A DNA stretch of 64,000 nucleotides from the NCBI GenBank assembly GCA_017304475.1, contig JAFKKV010000038.1:24918-88917 (forward strand). Direction: 5' to 3'. Below are positions 17,661 to 26,014 of the stretch, in pieces. Each line of letters starts with the position of its first letter. Position 1 is the first letter of the stretch. Both the position numbers and the translations under genes were made by a program. The notes under the pieces were generated by a model that ran no database searches, was not told the origin of the DNA, and saw only the letters and a list, made by a program, of their open reading frames with translations. Source of the DNA: Hyphomicrobiales bacterium. GTDB lineage: Bacteria; Pseudomonadota; Alphaproteobacteria; Rhizobiales; Phreatobacteraceae.

Positions 17661-18320
17661 ATGAACGAGGCGCCGGGCCCGAACCATTATCTGGCGGCGG
17701 CGGAATTCGTTCTCATGCTGCGCCAGACCGGCCTGCACGACACCCGCGTGCTGCGCGCCATGGAACAGGTGCCGCGGGTGCCGTTCCTCGACCCGCGCTG
17801 GTTCGCGCTCGCCGACGAGGATATCGCGCTGCCGATCGCCTGCGGCCAGTCGATCCTGCCGCCCTCGCTGACCGCTTCGATGATCGAGGCGCTCGATGTC
17901 GGGGCCGGCCATCGCGTGCTGCAGGTGGGCACCGGTTCGGGTTATGCCGCGGCCATTCTCGGACGGCTGGCGGCGAGCGTGATCACCGTCGAGCGCTGGC
18001 GGACGCTCGCCGACGAGGCCCATGCCCGGCTGCGCGGGCTCGGCTACGACATGATCGAAGGGGTTTTCGGCGATGGCCTCGACGGCTATCCGCCCCGCGC
18101 GCCCTATGACCGGATCCTGGTGACCTGCGCGATGCCGGCGATTCCTCCCGGGCTCGCCAGCCAGTTGGCGCCTGATGGCGTGCTGGTCGCGCCGATCGGC
18201 GGCGGGGCCGGCGCGCAGGAGATCGTCAGGGCGGTACGGGGGCCCGAAGGCCTCGTCTCGACCGCTTTCGGCCGGGCCCGGGTCGAGCCGGCGGTGGCGG
18301 GCGTGACGCGGCGGCTGTAA
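17661..18320 (+). CDS. pcm: Protein-L-isoaspartate O-methyltransferase
   Basis: A 219-residue SAM-dependent methyltransferase that starts repair of isoaspartyl residues in damaged proteins. The SAM motif I is LQVGTGSGYAAAILGRL (residues about 91-107; family consensus is EIGTGSGY). The family's pre-motif AYxDxALPI reads LADEDIALPIACGQS here. The C-terminus is shorter than in classical PIMT but matches the alphaproteobacterial type. It is the third gene of serS-surE-pcm-nlpD. Confidence 0.92.
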   Translation: MNEAPGPNHYLAAAEFVLMLRQTGLHDTRVLRAMEQVPRVPFLDPRWFALADEDIALPIACGQSILPPSLTASMIEALDVGAGHRVLQVGTGSGYAAAILGRLAASVITVERWRTLADEAHARLRGLGYDMIEGVFGDGLDGYPPRAPYDRILVTCAMPAIPPGLASQLAPDGVLVAPIGGGAGAQEIVRAVRGPEGLVSTAFGRARVEPAVAGVTRRL

Positions 18321-18338
18321 TGCCCGCGCAATTTTCGG

Positions 18339-18362
18339 GGTTAAGGAAACCGAACCTTAACC
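18339..18362. promoter_or_regulatory. Perfect 8-bp palindrome with TTAA cores upstream of nlpD
   Basis: GGTTAAGG (18339-18346) and CCTTAACC (18355-18362) are exact inverted repeats with an 8-nt spacer, 53 bp before the nlpD start. It could be an operator or an RNA hairpin. The two TTAA cores are 12 bp apart, not the 7 bp of a full CtrA box. Confidence 0.45.
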
Positions 18363-18415
18363 TGAACAGGTCATAAATCACACGGTATCAAGTTGCGTAC
18401 TGCGTGAGAGTGACA

Positions 18416-20041
18416 ATGCGTCTCAGCGCGTTTTCCGGGCTTTCCAAGATTGCCCTCGTCGTCGCCGTTTCGGGCATGGGCGCTGCCTGCAGCTCCGATA
18501 TCGCACGCTTCGATGAAAACCCCTTCCGCTCGCAGCAGGTCGCCAGCGCGCCGCCGCGCAACGACACGGTCGCGTCTGTGCCGACGACCCGGGTCGATCG
18601 CGCGCCGCTGACGCCCGCCAATGATTTCGTCGTCGCCCAGCCGCCGGCCCGGGCCGAACCCGTCGAGAGTTCGCCCTTCGGCGCCAATTCCGATCCGGGC
18701 CTGACCACCGGCTCGGTGCAGCAGCGCCAGCGTTTCGGCTTGGCCAACCCGCAGACCCCGGCTGTGCGCCAGATGGCCATGGCGCGCAATGGCGAGCCTG
18801 CGACCGGTTCCAGCCGTGGCGGTTGGTCGGCTGCCGGCGGTACCAGCATCCGCACCAATCCCGGCGATACCGTCGAGACCCTGTCGCGCCGCTATGGCGT
18901 TCCGGGTTCGGCGATCGCGCAGGCCAACAATCTCAATCCGGGCCAGCCGCTGAACGCCGGCCAGACCGTGGTGATCCCGACCTATTCGATGGGGCTCGGC
19001 AACCAGGTTGCCGGCAATGCTCCGGCACCGGCCCGCCCGGCCGAGCCGGTGCGCGCGGCGGAGACGGCGCGGCCGCCGGTGCGCCAGATCGCCATGACCC
19101 AGCCGACCCGCAACGACGCCGCGACCGCCCCGGTGCCGCAGGCGCGCATGAACTGGCAGGCGGGCGCGCAGGCGACCGGGCAGGGGGCCGCGGCGCAGCC
19201 GCAGGCCCATGCCAGGCCCCAGACGGCGCGTCCGGCCTCACACACGGTGGTCATGGGTGAAAGCCTCGGCTCGATCGCCACCAAATATGGCGTGACCCGC
19301 CAGCAGCTCGCCGGTGCCAACGGCCTGCAGCTCGACCGCCCGGTGCGGATCGGCCAGACCCTGCGCCTGCCGGGTGCCGCGCCCGCGGCGACCGCCGCCG
19401 CCCAGCGCGAGCATGCCCAGCGGGTCGCCGCCCAGGCACGCAACACGCCGGCCGGCCAGCGCGCCGATCATCAGGCGACCGGATCGATCGCACCGACCAC
19501 CGCGACGGCGAGGCAGGCTCCGGAAGGCCGGGCTGCGCCGGCCCAGACCCAGGCTGCCGCCCAGGCTCCGGCCGCTCCGGCCCCGGCCGCCCCCGCGGCT
19601 CCGGCTGCCGAGGCGCCCGCGGCCCAGCCGGCCCGCACCGAACAGGCTGCCGCCACTCCGGCCGCCAATGCCGATCCGCAGTTCCGCTGGCCGGTGCGCG
19701 GCCGGGTGATCTCGAATTTCCGCCCGGGATCGAGCGACGGCATCAAGCTGTCGGTGCCCGAGGGCACGCCGATCAAGGCGGCGGAAGACGGGGTCGTCGC
19801 TTATGCCGGCAATGAATTGCGCGGCTACGGCAATCTGGTGCTGGTGCGCCACTCCAACGGCTTCGTCACGGCCTATGCGCATAACAGCGACATCAAGGTC
19901 CGGCGCGGCGAGCAGGTGCGGCGCGGCCAGACCATCGCCTCGGCCGGCCAGACCGGCAATGTCAATTCGCCGCAGCTGCACTTCGAGATCCGCCGCGGCG
20001 CGACCCCGGTCGATCCGATGACCTATCTCGGCACCAACTGA
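18416..20041 (+). CDS. nlpD: NlpD/DipM-like lipoprotein with two LysM domains and a degenerate LytM (M23) domain
   Basis: A 541-residue lipoprotein, lipobox GAAC with Cys25. LysM domain 1 lies at about 144-190 (PGDTVETLSRRYGV), LysM 2 at about 275-320 (HTVVMGESLGSIATKYGV), followed by a long Ala/Pro/Gln linker and a C-terminal LytM domain (about 421-541). The LytM zinc site is broken: the HxGxD motif reads SDGIK, and HLH reads QLH; only the YAH and last LHFE histidines remain. Such dead LytM factors (NlpD, EnvC, DipM) activate cell-wall amidases during division rather than cut peptidoglycan. Start ATG 18416 is chosen over GTG 18404 for signal-peptide shape. Gene order surE-pcm-nlpD supports the name. 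Confidence 0.9.
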   Translation: MRLSAFSGLSKIALVVAVSGMGAACSSDIARFDENPFRSQQVASAPPRNDTVASVPTTRVDRAPLTPANDFVVAQPPARAEPVESSPFGANSDPGLTTGSVQQRQRFGLANPQTPAVRQMAMARNGEPATGSSRGGWSAAGGTSIRTNPGDTVETLSRRYGVPGSAIAQANNLNPGQPLNAGQTVVIPTYSMGLGNQVAGNAPAPARPAEPVRAAETARPPVRQIAMTQPTRNDAATAPVPQARMNWQAGAQATGQGAAAQPQAHARPQTARPASHTVVMGESLGSIATKYGVTRQQLAGANGLQLDRPVRIGQTLRLPGAAPAATAAAQREHAQRVAAQARNTPAGQRADHQATGSIAPTTATARQAPEGRAAPAQTQAAAQAPAAPAPAAPAAPAAEAPAAQPARTEQAAATPAANADPQFRWPVRGRVISNFRPGSSDGIKLSVPEGTPIKAAEDGVVAYAGNELRGYGNLVLVRHSNGFVTAYAHNSDIKVRRGEQVRRGQTIASAGQTGNVNSPQLHFEIRRGATPVDPMTYLGTN

Positions 20042-20165
20042 CCTCTGCGACGGATTTCGGCGCGCATCGATCGGACAGGGCCCATGGGGGCCTACACGCG
20101 GCGCGGCGATACGGGTAGTCGATCAGCCCTTCTCCTGCGACCTCCAAAGGGGGCTGGTCATTTTC

Positions 20166-20198
20166 GGGGCGGCACGGCAGTGCCGCCCCATCTCTTTT
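20166..20198 (+). terminator. Rho-independent terminator downstream of nlpD
   Basis: A perfect 10-bp GC-rich stem (20166-20175 with 20180-20189) with loop GGCA, followed by ATCTCTTTT. It lies 125 bp after the nlpD stop, so the transcript would carry a long 3' tail (20042-20165) with a further weak hairpin (around 20129-20155); a small RNA from this tail is possible but unsupported. Confidence 0.7.
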
Positions 20199-20320
20199 CA
20201 GAAGCCGTTCGAGAGCTCCATTCGGGCTGTTCGCCGCCTTGCGTCGCCTGCGCGGCCAGTCCGGCGACGAGCCGGCGCCGTGTCCGGTCAATCCGCTGCA
20301 CTTCCCTCTACGGCTATTCT

Positions 20321-20449
20321 CGTCCTGGCCGGGTTTGTCCCGGCCATCCACGAATTCAAGTCAGTTGGTCGTGGAGATCCGAGCAATCCGGGGCCTCTGG
20401 GGGCCGGCGGCAGAAATCGTGGATGCCCGGGCCAAGCCCGGCCCGGACG
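20321..20449. repeat. Palindromic repeat family B, copy 2 (diverged)
   Basis: The left arm 20321-20352 and right arm 20418-20449 are imperfect inverted repeats sharing the GGCCGGG...TGTCCCGGCC...ATCCACG pattern of copy 1 (3038-3137). The 65-nt loop contains a further CGTGGAGATCC partial arm. With the nlpD terminator it fills the 446-bp gene-free stretch 20042-20487; positions 20190-20320 show nothing recognisable. Confidence 0.8.
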
Positions 20450-20487
20450 ACCCGAGGCCTCATTGGGGCCTGCTCTCACACGATCCC

Positions 20488-21381
20488 TCAGGCCTCGAGC
20501 CGCACCTCGAGCCGGCCGGCGAGGTCCTGGATATATTGCCAGGCGACGCGGCCCGAACGAGAGCCGCGGGTGGTCGACCATTCCAGCGCCTCGGCGCGGA
20601 TCGTGTCCTCGTCGTGCTTCAGGCCGAAATGGGCAGCATAGCCGAAGACCATGGCCAGATATTCGTCCTGGCTGCATTTGTGGAAGCCGAGCCACAGGCC
20701 GAAACGGTCGGACAGCGACACCTTCTCCTCCACCGCCTCGCCCGGATTGATCGAGGTCGAGCGCTCGTTCTCCATCATGTCGCGCGGCAGCAGGTGGCGC
20801 CGGTTGGAGGTGGCGTAGAAGATGACATTGTCGGGGCGGCCCTCGATGCCGCCTTCGAGCACCGCTTTCAGCGACTTGTAGGAGGTGTCGTTGTTGTCGA
20901 AGGACAGATCGTCGCAGAACACGATGAAGCGATAGGCCGAGGCGCGCACCAGGGTCATCAGGCCGGGCAGGGTCTCGATGTCCTCGCGATGGATCTCGAC
21001 GAGCTTCAGGATCGCCTTGGCGCCGGACTGGACCAGGCCGCCATTGACGGTGGCATGGGCCGCCTTGACCAGCGACGACTTGCCCATGCCACGCGCGCCC
21101 CAGAGCAGGGCATTGTTGGCCGGCAGGCCGGTGGCGAAGCGGCGGGTGTTCTCGATCAGGGTGTCGCGCGCCCGGTCGATGCCCTGCAGCAGCACCATTT
21201 CCACCCGGTTGACGCGCTGCACCGGTTCGAGCCGCGGCCCGACCGGGTTCCAGACGAAGGCATCGGCGGCGGCGAGGTCGGGGATGGCCGGCACAGGCGG
21301 GGCCAGGCGCTCGAGCGCCGCGGCGATGCGCAGCAAGGTGTCGGTCGTCGGTTGAATGGCGCGGGCGAGGTCGTCGGACAC
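20488..21381 (-). CDS. DUF815-family ATP-binding protein (AAA+-like)
   Basis: A 297-residue protein of the DUF815 family. The Walker A motif is LLWGARGMGKSSLVKA (about residues 93-108), Walker B is RFIVFCDDLSFD, and a sensor-like YATSNRRHLLPR follows. The C-terminal part contains LSDRFGLWLGFHKC. The role of the family is not established; its members are predicted ATPases. I chose GTG 21379-21381 as start because CTGGAG lies just upstream and family similarity begins there; the frame continues upstream without similarity. It lies between nlpD (convergent) and yajC-secDF (divergent), a common alphaproteobacterial arrangement. Confidence 0.85.
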   Translation of the reverse strand: MSDDLARAIQPTTDTLLRIAAALERLAPPVPAIPDLAAADAFVWNPVGPRLEPVQRVNRVEMVLLQGIDRARDTLIENTRRFATGLPANNALLWGARGMGKSSLVKAAHATVNGGLVQSGAKAILKLVEIHREDIETLPGLMTLVRASAYRFIVFCDDLSFDNNDTSYKSLKAVLEGGIEGRPDNVIFYATSNRRHLLPRDMMENERSTSINPGEAVEEKVSLSDRFGLWLGFHKCSQDEYLAMVFGYAAHFGLKHDEDTIRAEALEWSTTRGSRSGRVAWQYIQDLAGRLEVRLEA

Positions 21382-21585
21382 GGGAAAACTCCAGGATCTG
21401 TCGCCTGTCACTTGCACCAGCTCAGGGCTTCGAGCAATCGCGGCACTGGAAAGATCGCTCCGCGCGACCCACATGGCTGCAAGAGGCGGTGGCCGCCGTT
21501 GCAATCGACGGTTTGGTGGCTATAGTCCGCGCGAATTTCCATGCCTGTTGCGATGATGCGACGGGATCTCCACAAAGGACCGTCC

Positions 21586-21915
21586 ATGTTCAGCACCCCG
21601 GCCTTCGCCCAGACCGGATCGGGCTCCATCAGCGAAATCCTGCCTTCGCTGCTGCCCTTCGTCTTGATTTTCGTCATCATGTATTTCCTGATCCTCCGGC
21701 CGCAGCAGAAGCGGGTGAAGGCGCAGCAGGAAATGCTCGGCAATCTGCGCCGTGGCGACCAGGTGACGCTTTCGGGCGGCGTGATCGGGCGGATCACCAA
21801 GGTGGTCGACGACGCGACCCTCGAAATCGAAATCGCCGACAACGTGCGCATCCGCGCGGCGAGGCAATTCGTCGCGGAGGTGCGCTCGAAGGGCGAACCG
21901 GCGGAAGAGAAGTAA
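21586..21915 (+). CDS. yajC: Preprotein translocase subunit YajC
   Basis: A 109-residue inner-membrane protein of the SecDF-YajC complex. One membrane segment (about residues 18-38, LLPFVLIFVIMYFLILRP) is followed by the conserved RPQQKRVKAQQEML and a small beta domain (GDQVTLSGGVIGRI). ATG 21586 is preceded by AAAGGA; in-frame ATGs upstream lack similarity. It is the first gene of yajC-secD-secF. Confidence 0.95.
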   Translation: MFSTPAFAQTGSGSISEILPSLLPFVLIFVIMYFLILRPQQKRVKAQQEMLGNLRRGDQVTLSGGVIGRITKVVDDATLEIEIADNVRIRAARQFVAEVRSKGEPAEEK

Positions 21916-21927
21916 GACTTTACGTCC

Positions 21928-21953
21928 GGCGCGCCCGCCCGGGCGCGCCCGTT
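21928..21953 (+). terminator. GC hairpin with T-run between yajC and secD
   Basis: GGCGCGCC (21928-21935) pairs with GGCGCGCC (21942-21949) across a 6-nt loop, followed by CGTTTT. It resembles an intrinsic terminator inside the operon, and may act as a partial terminator that lowers secD/secF expression relative to yajC, or as an mRNA-stabilising element. Confidence 0.45.
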
Positions 21954-21974
21954 TTCGCCTAGGAACGACCACCG

Positions 21975-23591
21975 ATGCTCAACATCGTGCGCTGGAAAGC
22001 CACCCTCATCCTGCTGACGGCCTTCGTGACCATGCTATTGGCTGCGCCCAATATCATGCCGCAATCCTGGGTCGATCAGCTGCCCAGGGCCCTGCGCACG
22101 CATATGACGCTCGGCCTCGACCTGCAGGGCGGCGTGCACCTGATGGTGCAGGTGGATTCCGACGCTGTGCGCAAGGAGCGGCTGGAAAACCTGCTCGGGG
22201 ACGTCCGCCGGATCCTGCGCGATGCGCGCGTTCAGACCTCGAGCGTGACCTTCCAGGGCAATGGCGTGGTGGTGCGGCTGCGCGAAGGCCAGAACGCCGA
22301 GCTGGCCAATACCGAGCTGCGCAAGATCCCGCAGCCGCTGGGCGGCGCCTTCTCGACCTCCGGCCAATATGATTTCGAGGTCACGCGCCAGGGCGACGTG
22401 TTCACGGTGACGGCCACCGAAGCGGGCCTGCGTGACCGCCTGACCCGGGCGGTGAGCCAGTCGATCGAAGTGATCCGGCGCCGTATCGACCAGCTCGGCA
22501 CCACCGAGCCGGTGATCCAGCGCCAGGGCGCCGACCGCATCCTGGTCCAGGTTCCCGGCGAAAAGGACCCGCAGCGCGTCAAGGCGATCATCGGCACGAC
22601 CGCGAAGCTGGAATTCCGCCTGGTCGACCAGTCGATGCGCGTCGAAGAGGCGTTGGCCGGCCGGGCGCCGGCCGATTCCCAGATCATGTATGAAGAGGTC
22701 AAGGAAGGCGGCCGCGTCGTCCAGCAGATCCCTTATCTGGTGCAGCGCCGGGTGATCGTCTCGGGTGAGGAACTGGTCGACGCGCAGGCGGCGTTCAGTG
22801 CCCAGTCGGCCGAGTGGATCGTCAACTTCCGCTTCAACTCCAGCGGCGGCCGCAAGTTCGCCCAGGTGACCCAGGAAAACGTCAACCGGCCCTTCGCCAT
22901 TATCCTCGACAACAAGGTGGTTTCGGCGCCGGTCATCCGCGAACCGATCCTCGGCGGCTCGGGCCAGATCTCCGGCCGGTTCACGGCGGAGAGTTCGGCC
23001 AACCTGGCGCTGCTCTTGCGCGCCGGTGCCTTGCCAGCCCCGCTCACCGTGGTCGAGGAGCGCACCGTCGGCGCCTCGCTCGGCGCAGATTCGGTAGCCG
23101 CCGGCACCCGCGCCGCCATTATCGGCTCGATCTTCGTCGTCATCTTCATGTTCGCGACCTATGGCCTGTTCGGGCTGTTCGCCAATATCGCCGTGGTGGT
23201 GAACGTCACCATGATGTTCGGCCTCCTGAGCCTGGTCGGGGCGACCCTGACCTTGCCGGGCATTGCCGGCGTGGTGCTCACCGTCGGCATGGCGGTCGAC
23301 AGCAACGTGCTGATCTTCGAGCGCATCCGCGAGGAAGCACGCATGGGGCGGTCGGTGATCGCCGCGATCGACAGCGGCTTCACCAAGGCCATGGGCACCA
23401 TCATGGACGCCAACGTCACCCAGTTCCTGGCGGCGGTCATCCTGTTCTATCTGGGCACCGGGCCGGTGAAGGGCTTCGCCCTGACGCTCGGCCTCGGCAT
23501 CATCACCACCATGTTCACCGCCATCACCTTCACGCGGTTCATCGTCGTCCTCTGGCTGCGCTGGTTCAAACCCGCGCGGATCCCGATGTGA
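21975..23591 (+). CDS. secD: Protein translocase subunit SecD
   Basis: A 538-residue RND-family membrane protein that uses the proton gradient to help preprotein release on the periplasmic side. It has an N-terminal helix (about residues 8-26), the signature GLDLQGGVHL (47-56), a periplasmic P1 domain, and five C-terminal helices containing VGMAVDSNVLIFERIREE. Length is in the usual range for alphaproteobacteria. It is separated from secF by 24 bp. Confidence 0.96.
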   Translation: MLNIVRWKATLILLTAFVTMLLAAPNIMPQSWVDQLPRALRTHMTLGLDLQGGVHLMVQVDSDAVRKERLENLLGDVRRILRDARVQTSSVTFQGNGVVVRLREGQNAELANTELRKIPQPLGGAFSTSGQYDFEVTRQGDVFTVTATEAGLRDRLTRAVSQSIEVIRRRIDQLGTTEPVIQRQGADRILVQVPGEKDPQRVKAIIGTTAKLEFRLVDQSMRVEEALAGRAPADSQIMYEEVKEGGRVVQQIPYLVQRRVIVSGEELVDAQAAFSAQSAEWIVNFRFNSSGGRKFAQVTQENVNRPFAIILDNKVVSAPVIREPILGGSGQISGRFTAESSANLALLLRAGALPAPLTVVEERTVGASLGADSVAAGTRAAIIGSIFVVIFMFATYGLFGLFANIAVVVNVTMMFGLLSLVGATLTLPGIAGVVLTVGMAVDSNVLIFERIREEARMGRSVIAAIDSGFTKAMGTIMDANVTQFLAAVILFYLGTGPVKGFALTLGLGIITTMFTAITFTRFIVVLWLRWFKPARIPM

Positions 23592-23615
23592 TCGCGCGAA
23601 AGGGAGATCTTTACC

Positions 23616-24566
23616 GTGCGCCTGCTGCGACTCGTCCCTGACGACACCAAATTCGGCTTCATGCGAATCCGGCCGATCGCATTCGCCCTGTCGATGATCG
23701 TCACGCTGGCGACCATTGTCGGGTTCCTCACCTTCGGCCTGCATGTCGGCATCGACTTCAAGGGCGGCACGCTGGTCGAGCTGCAGGCGAAGGAAGGTCC
23801 GGCCAATATGCTCGACCTGCGCAACAAGCTCGGCACGGTGAATGTCGGCGAGGTCCAGCTGCAGGAATTCGGCGGGCCGTCGCTGGTCCTGGTGCGTTAC
23901 GGCGAGCAGCCCGGCGGCGACCCCGGCCAGCAGGCGGCGCTTCTGCGGGTTCGCCAGGTGGTCGATGCCGATTACGAGGTGCGCCGCACCGAGGTGGTCG
24001 GACCGACGGTCTCGGCCGAGCTGGTGCAGATGTCGGTGGTCGGCCTGATCCTGTCGATCCTGGCCGTGCTGATCTATCTGTGGTTCCGCTTCGAGTGGCA
24101 GTTCGCGCTCGGCGCCATGGTCGCGACCCTGCACGACATCGCCGTGGTGGTCTTCTTCTACGTGATCACGCGCAACGATTTCGACATCACCTCGATCGCC
24201 TCGCTGCTCACCATTGTCGGCTACTCGCTCAACAACACCGTGGTCATCTATGACCGCATCCGCGAAATGTTGCGCAAGCACAAGAAGATGCCGATCGCCG
24301 AGCTGCTCGACGAGGCGATCAATTCGACGCTGGCGCGCACCACGATCACCCATATGACGACCTTCCTCGCGCTGCTCGGCCTGTTCTTCTTCGGCGGCGA
24401 GGTGATCCGGGGCTTCACCGCCTCCATGCTGGTCGGCGTGCTGATCTGCACCTATTCGTCGCTGCTCATCGCCGCGCCGATCCTGATCTATTTCGGCCTG
24501 CGCACCGGCGGCTTCAGCGCTCCGGCCTCGGCCGCGGCAGCCTCCACGGAAAAGGTCAAAGCCTGA
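23616..24566 (+). CDS. secF: Protein translocase subunit SecF
   Basis: A 316-residue partner of SecD with six membrane helices. The signature GIDFKGGTLVEL lies at about residues 46-57, and the C-terminal block contains VGYSLNNTVVIYDRIREMLR (the conserved D-R-I-R-E motif) and TTFLALLGLFFFGGEVIRGF. The start is GTG 23616, preceded by AAAGGGAG. The next gene starts 1 bp after its stop, so expression is coupled. Confidence 0.96.
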   Translation: MRLLRLVPDDTKFGFMRIRPIAFALSMIVTLATIVGFLTFGLHVGIDFKGGTLVELQAKEGPANMLDLRNKLGTVNVGEVQLQEFGGPSLVLVRYGEQPGGDPGQQAALLRVRQVVDADYEVRRTEVVGPTVSAELVQMSVVGLILSILAVLIYLWFRFEWQFALGAMVATLHDIAVVVFFYVITRNDFDITSIASLLTIVGYSLNNTVVIYDRIREMLRKHKKMPIAELLDEAINSTLARTTITHMTTFLALLGLFFFGGEVIRGFTASMLVGVLICTYSSLLIAAPILIYFGLRTGGFSAPASAAAASTEKVKA

Positions 24567-24567
24567 C

Positions 24568-24966
24568 GTGCCGCGCGGCGAGCCGATCCGCCAGCTGCAT
24601 GACGGCTTCGTACCGGGCCGCTTCGTCATCGACGCCTATGGGCGAGGCGGCTTCCGCTTCGCCGAGATGAGCCATCGCGGTTCGATCCTGGCATTGCCGT
24701 CGGGCATTCATGCCTGGGAGGTCGTGAGCCACCTGGACTTCACGCCGGAGGCTTTCGCCAAGGTGGTGGCCGAACGGGCCGCCATCGACGTGCTGCTGAT
24801 CGGGGCGGGCGATGCGCCTTTTCCGGTGCCGGAGGAGATCCGCTGGACCTTGCGCGACGCGGGCCTCGGCCTCGACGTGATGACCACGGGGGCGGCGGCG
24901 CGGACCTATAATATCATGCTGGCCGAGGGCCGGCGCGTCGCGGCCGCGCTGGTCGCGGTGGACTGA
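24568..24966 (+). CDS. Mth938 / NDUFAF3-like domain protein (DUF498)
   Basis: A 132-residue protein of the Mth938 family, whose eukaryotic member NDUFAF3 is a mitochondrial complex I assembly factor. Landmarks are GRFVIDAYGRGGFRFAEMSH near the N-terminus, the LLIGAG segment (about residue 73) and TGAAARTYNIMLAEGRRVAAAL at the end. It starts with GTG 1 bp after the secF stop and is probably co-transcribed with secDF. A role in NADH:quinone oxidoreductase assembly is inferred from family knowledge, not shown here. Confidence 0.88.
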   Translation: MPRGEPIRQLHDGFVPGRFVIDAYGRGGFRFAEMSHRGSILALPSGIHAWEVVSHLDFTPEAFAKVVAERAAIDVLLIGAGDAPFPVPEEIRWTLRDAGLGLDVMTTGAAARTYNIMLAEGRRVAAALVAVD

Positions 24967-25099
24967 GACAGCCGAGCCGGGACGCCGAGCCTTGCGAATG
25001 CGATTCGGGAAAACGCGCTATCCTGTTGTTGTCATGGATGTTCCGGGCGGCGGCGCAGGCCTGCGTCCCGCGTCCCTGTTCCTTTAGGCGAAGGCCATC

Positions 25100-25996
25100 A
25101 TGGCTTCGGACACGGCGGCGAACGCCTTTCAGGCTTGCGAGGATCTGGTGCGGACGGCGGACAAGGACCGCTGGCTGGCGAGCCTGTTCGCGCCGGCGCC
25201 GGTCCGGCCGGACCTGATGGCGCTCTACGCGTTCAACATCGAGATCGCCGCGGTGCGCGAGCGCATTTCGGCGCCTCTGCCGGGCGAGGTGCGGCTGCAA
25301 TGGTGGCGCGACCTGTTGAACGGCGAGGCGAGGGGTGATGTCTCCGGCCACCCGGTCGCGACCGCCCTGACCGAGGTGATCGCGCGCCGGCGCCTGCCGG
25401 TGAAACCGCTGATCGATCTCATCGATGCCCGCGTGTTCGACCTCTATGACGACGTCATGCCGTCGGTCACCGATCTGGAGGGTTATTGCGGCGAGACCTC
25501 GTCGGCGCTGATGCAGCTGGCGGCGCTGATTCTCGCCGACGGACGTGACCCCGGAACCGCCGACATGGCCGGCCATGCCGGCGTCGCCTATGCGCTGACC
25601 GGACTGATCAGGGCCTTTCCGCAGCATGCCGTCCGCGGCCAGGTCTTCGTGCCCGCCGATATCCTGGCGCGCCACGGGGCGCGGCGCGAGGATATCGTCA
25701 GCGGCACGATGTCGGCGGGGATCGGTGGGGCGCTCGCGGAATTGCGTGCCTTGGCACGCGGCCATCTGCAGGCGAGCGAGGCGCTGCGAGGCCAGGTCGC
25801 GGTCGAGGTTGCGGCGGCATTCCTGCCGGTGGCGCTCTGCCGCCTTTACCTCGATCGGATGGATCAGTTCATCAAGGCGCCGTTCACGAGCCAGGTCGAG
25901 GCGCCGCAATGGCGTCGGCAATGGCTGCTATGGCGGGGCGCCCGGCGAGCCCGGTCAGGTCCGAGGCTCGCCGATCTCCAGGCTGCGGCCGCCTGA
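25100..25996 (+). CDS. Squalene/phytoene synthase-fold protein, NDUFAF6-like, without Asp-rich catalytic motifs
   Basis: A 298-residue protein with the squalene/phytoene synthase fold (RLQWWRDLLNG, DLEGYCGETSSALMQLAA, AYALTGLIRAFP, FVPADILARHG). Both aspartate-rich motifs of true synthases are absent: the first reads LYAFNIEIAAVRE, and the second, before the RGQVFVP strand, reads IRAFPQHAVRG. The protein therefore resembles NDUFAF6, the non-catalytic complex I assembly factor, more than a terpenoid synthase. It lies 133 bp after the NDUFAF3-like gene. A hairpin with the stop codon in its loop sits at 25985-26004. Confidence 0.82.
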   Translation: MASDTAANAFQACEDLVRTADKDRWLASLFAPAPVRPDLMALYAFNIEIAAVRERISAPLPGEVRLQWWRDLLNGEARGDVSGHPVATALTEVIARRRLPVKPLIDLIDARVFDLYDDVMPSVTDLEGYCGETSSALMQLAALILADGRDPGTADMAGHAGVAYALTGLIRAFPQHAVRGQVFVPADILARHGARREDIVSGTMSAGIGGALAELRALARGHLQASEALRGQVAVEVAAAFLPVALCRLYLDRMDQFIKAPFTSQVEAPQWRRQWLLWRGARRARSGPRLADLQAAAA

Positions 25997-26004
25997 GCGG
26001 CCGC
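25985..26004. terminator. Hairpin spanning the stop codon, between convergent genes
   Basis: GCGGCCGC (25985-25992) pairs with GCGGCCGC (25997-26004) around a CTGA loop that contains the TGA stop of the NDUFAF6-like gene. There is no T-run, so it is a weak candidate for bidirectional termination or 3'-end protection between convergent genes. Confidence 0.35.
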
Positions 26005-26014
26005 CAGGCCCGCT

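Noticed and set aside
18341..18360. TTAA pair upstream of nlpD as a full CtrA box
   Set aside because: Spacing is 12 bp, not the 7 bp required; it is kept only as a palindrome of unknown role.
20042..20165. A possible small RNA (for example 6S-like) between nlpD and its terminator
   Set aside because: Only a weak hairpin and the downstream terminator are visible; no promoter or conserved sRNA pattern could be recognised.
22035..24629. An 864-codon open frame on the minus strand opposite secD-secF
   Set aside because: Low-complexity Asp/His/Arg composition, no start signal and no family; an antisense shadow of two certain genes.
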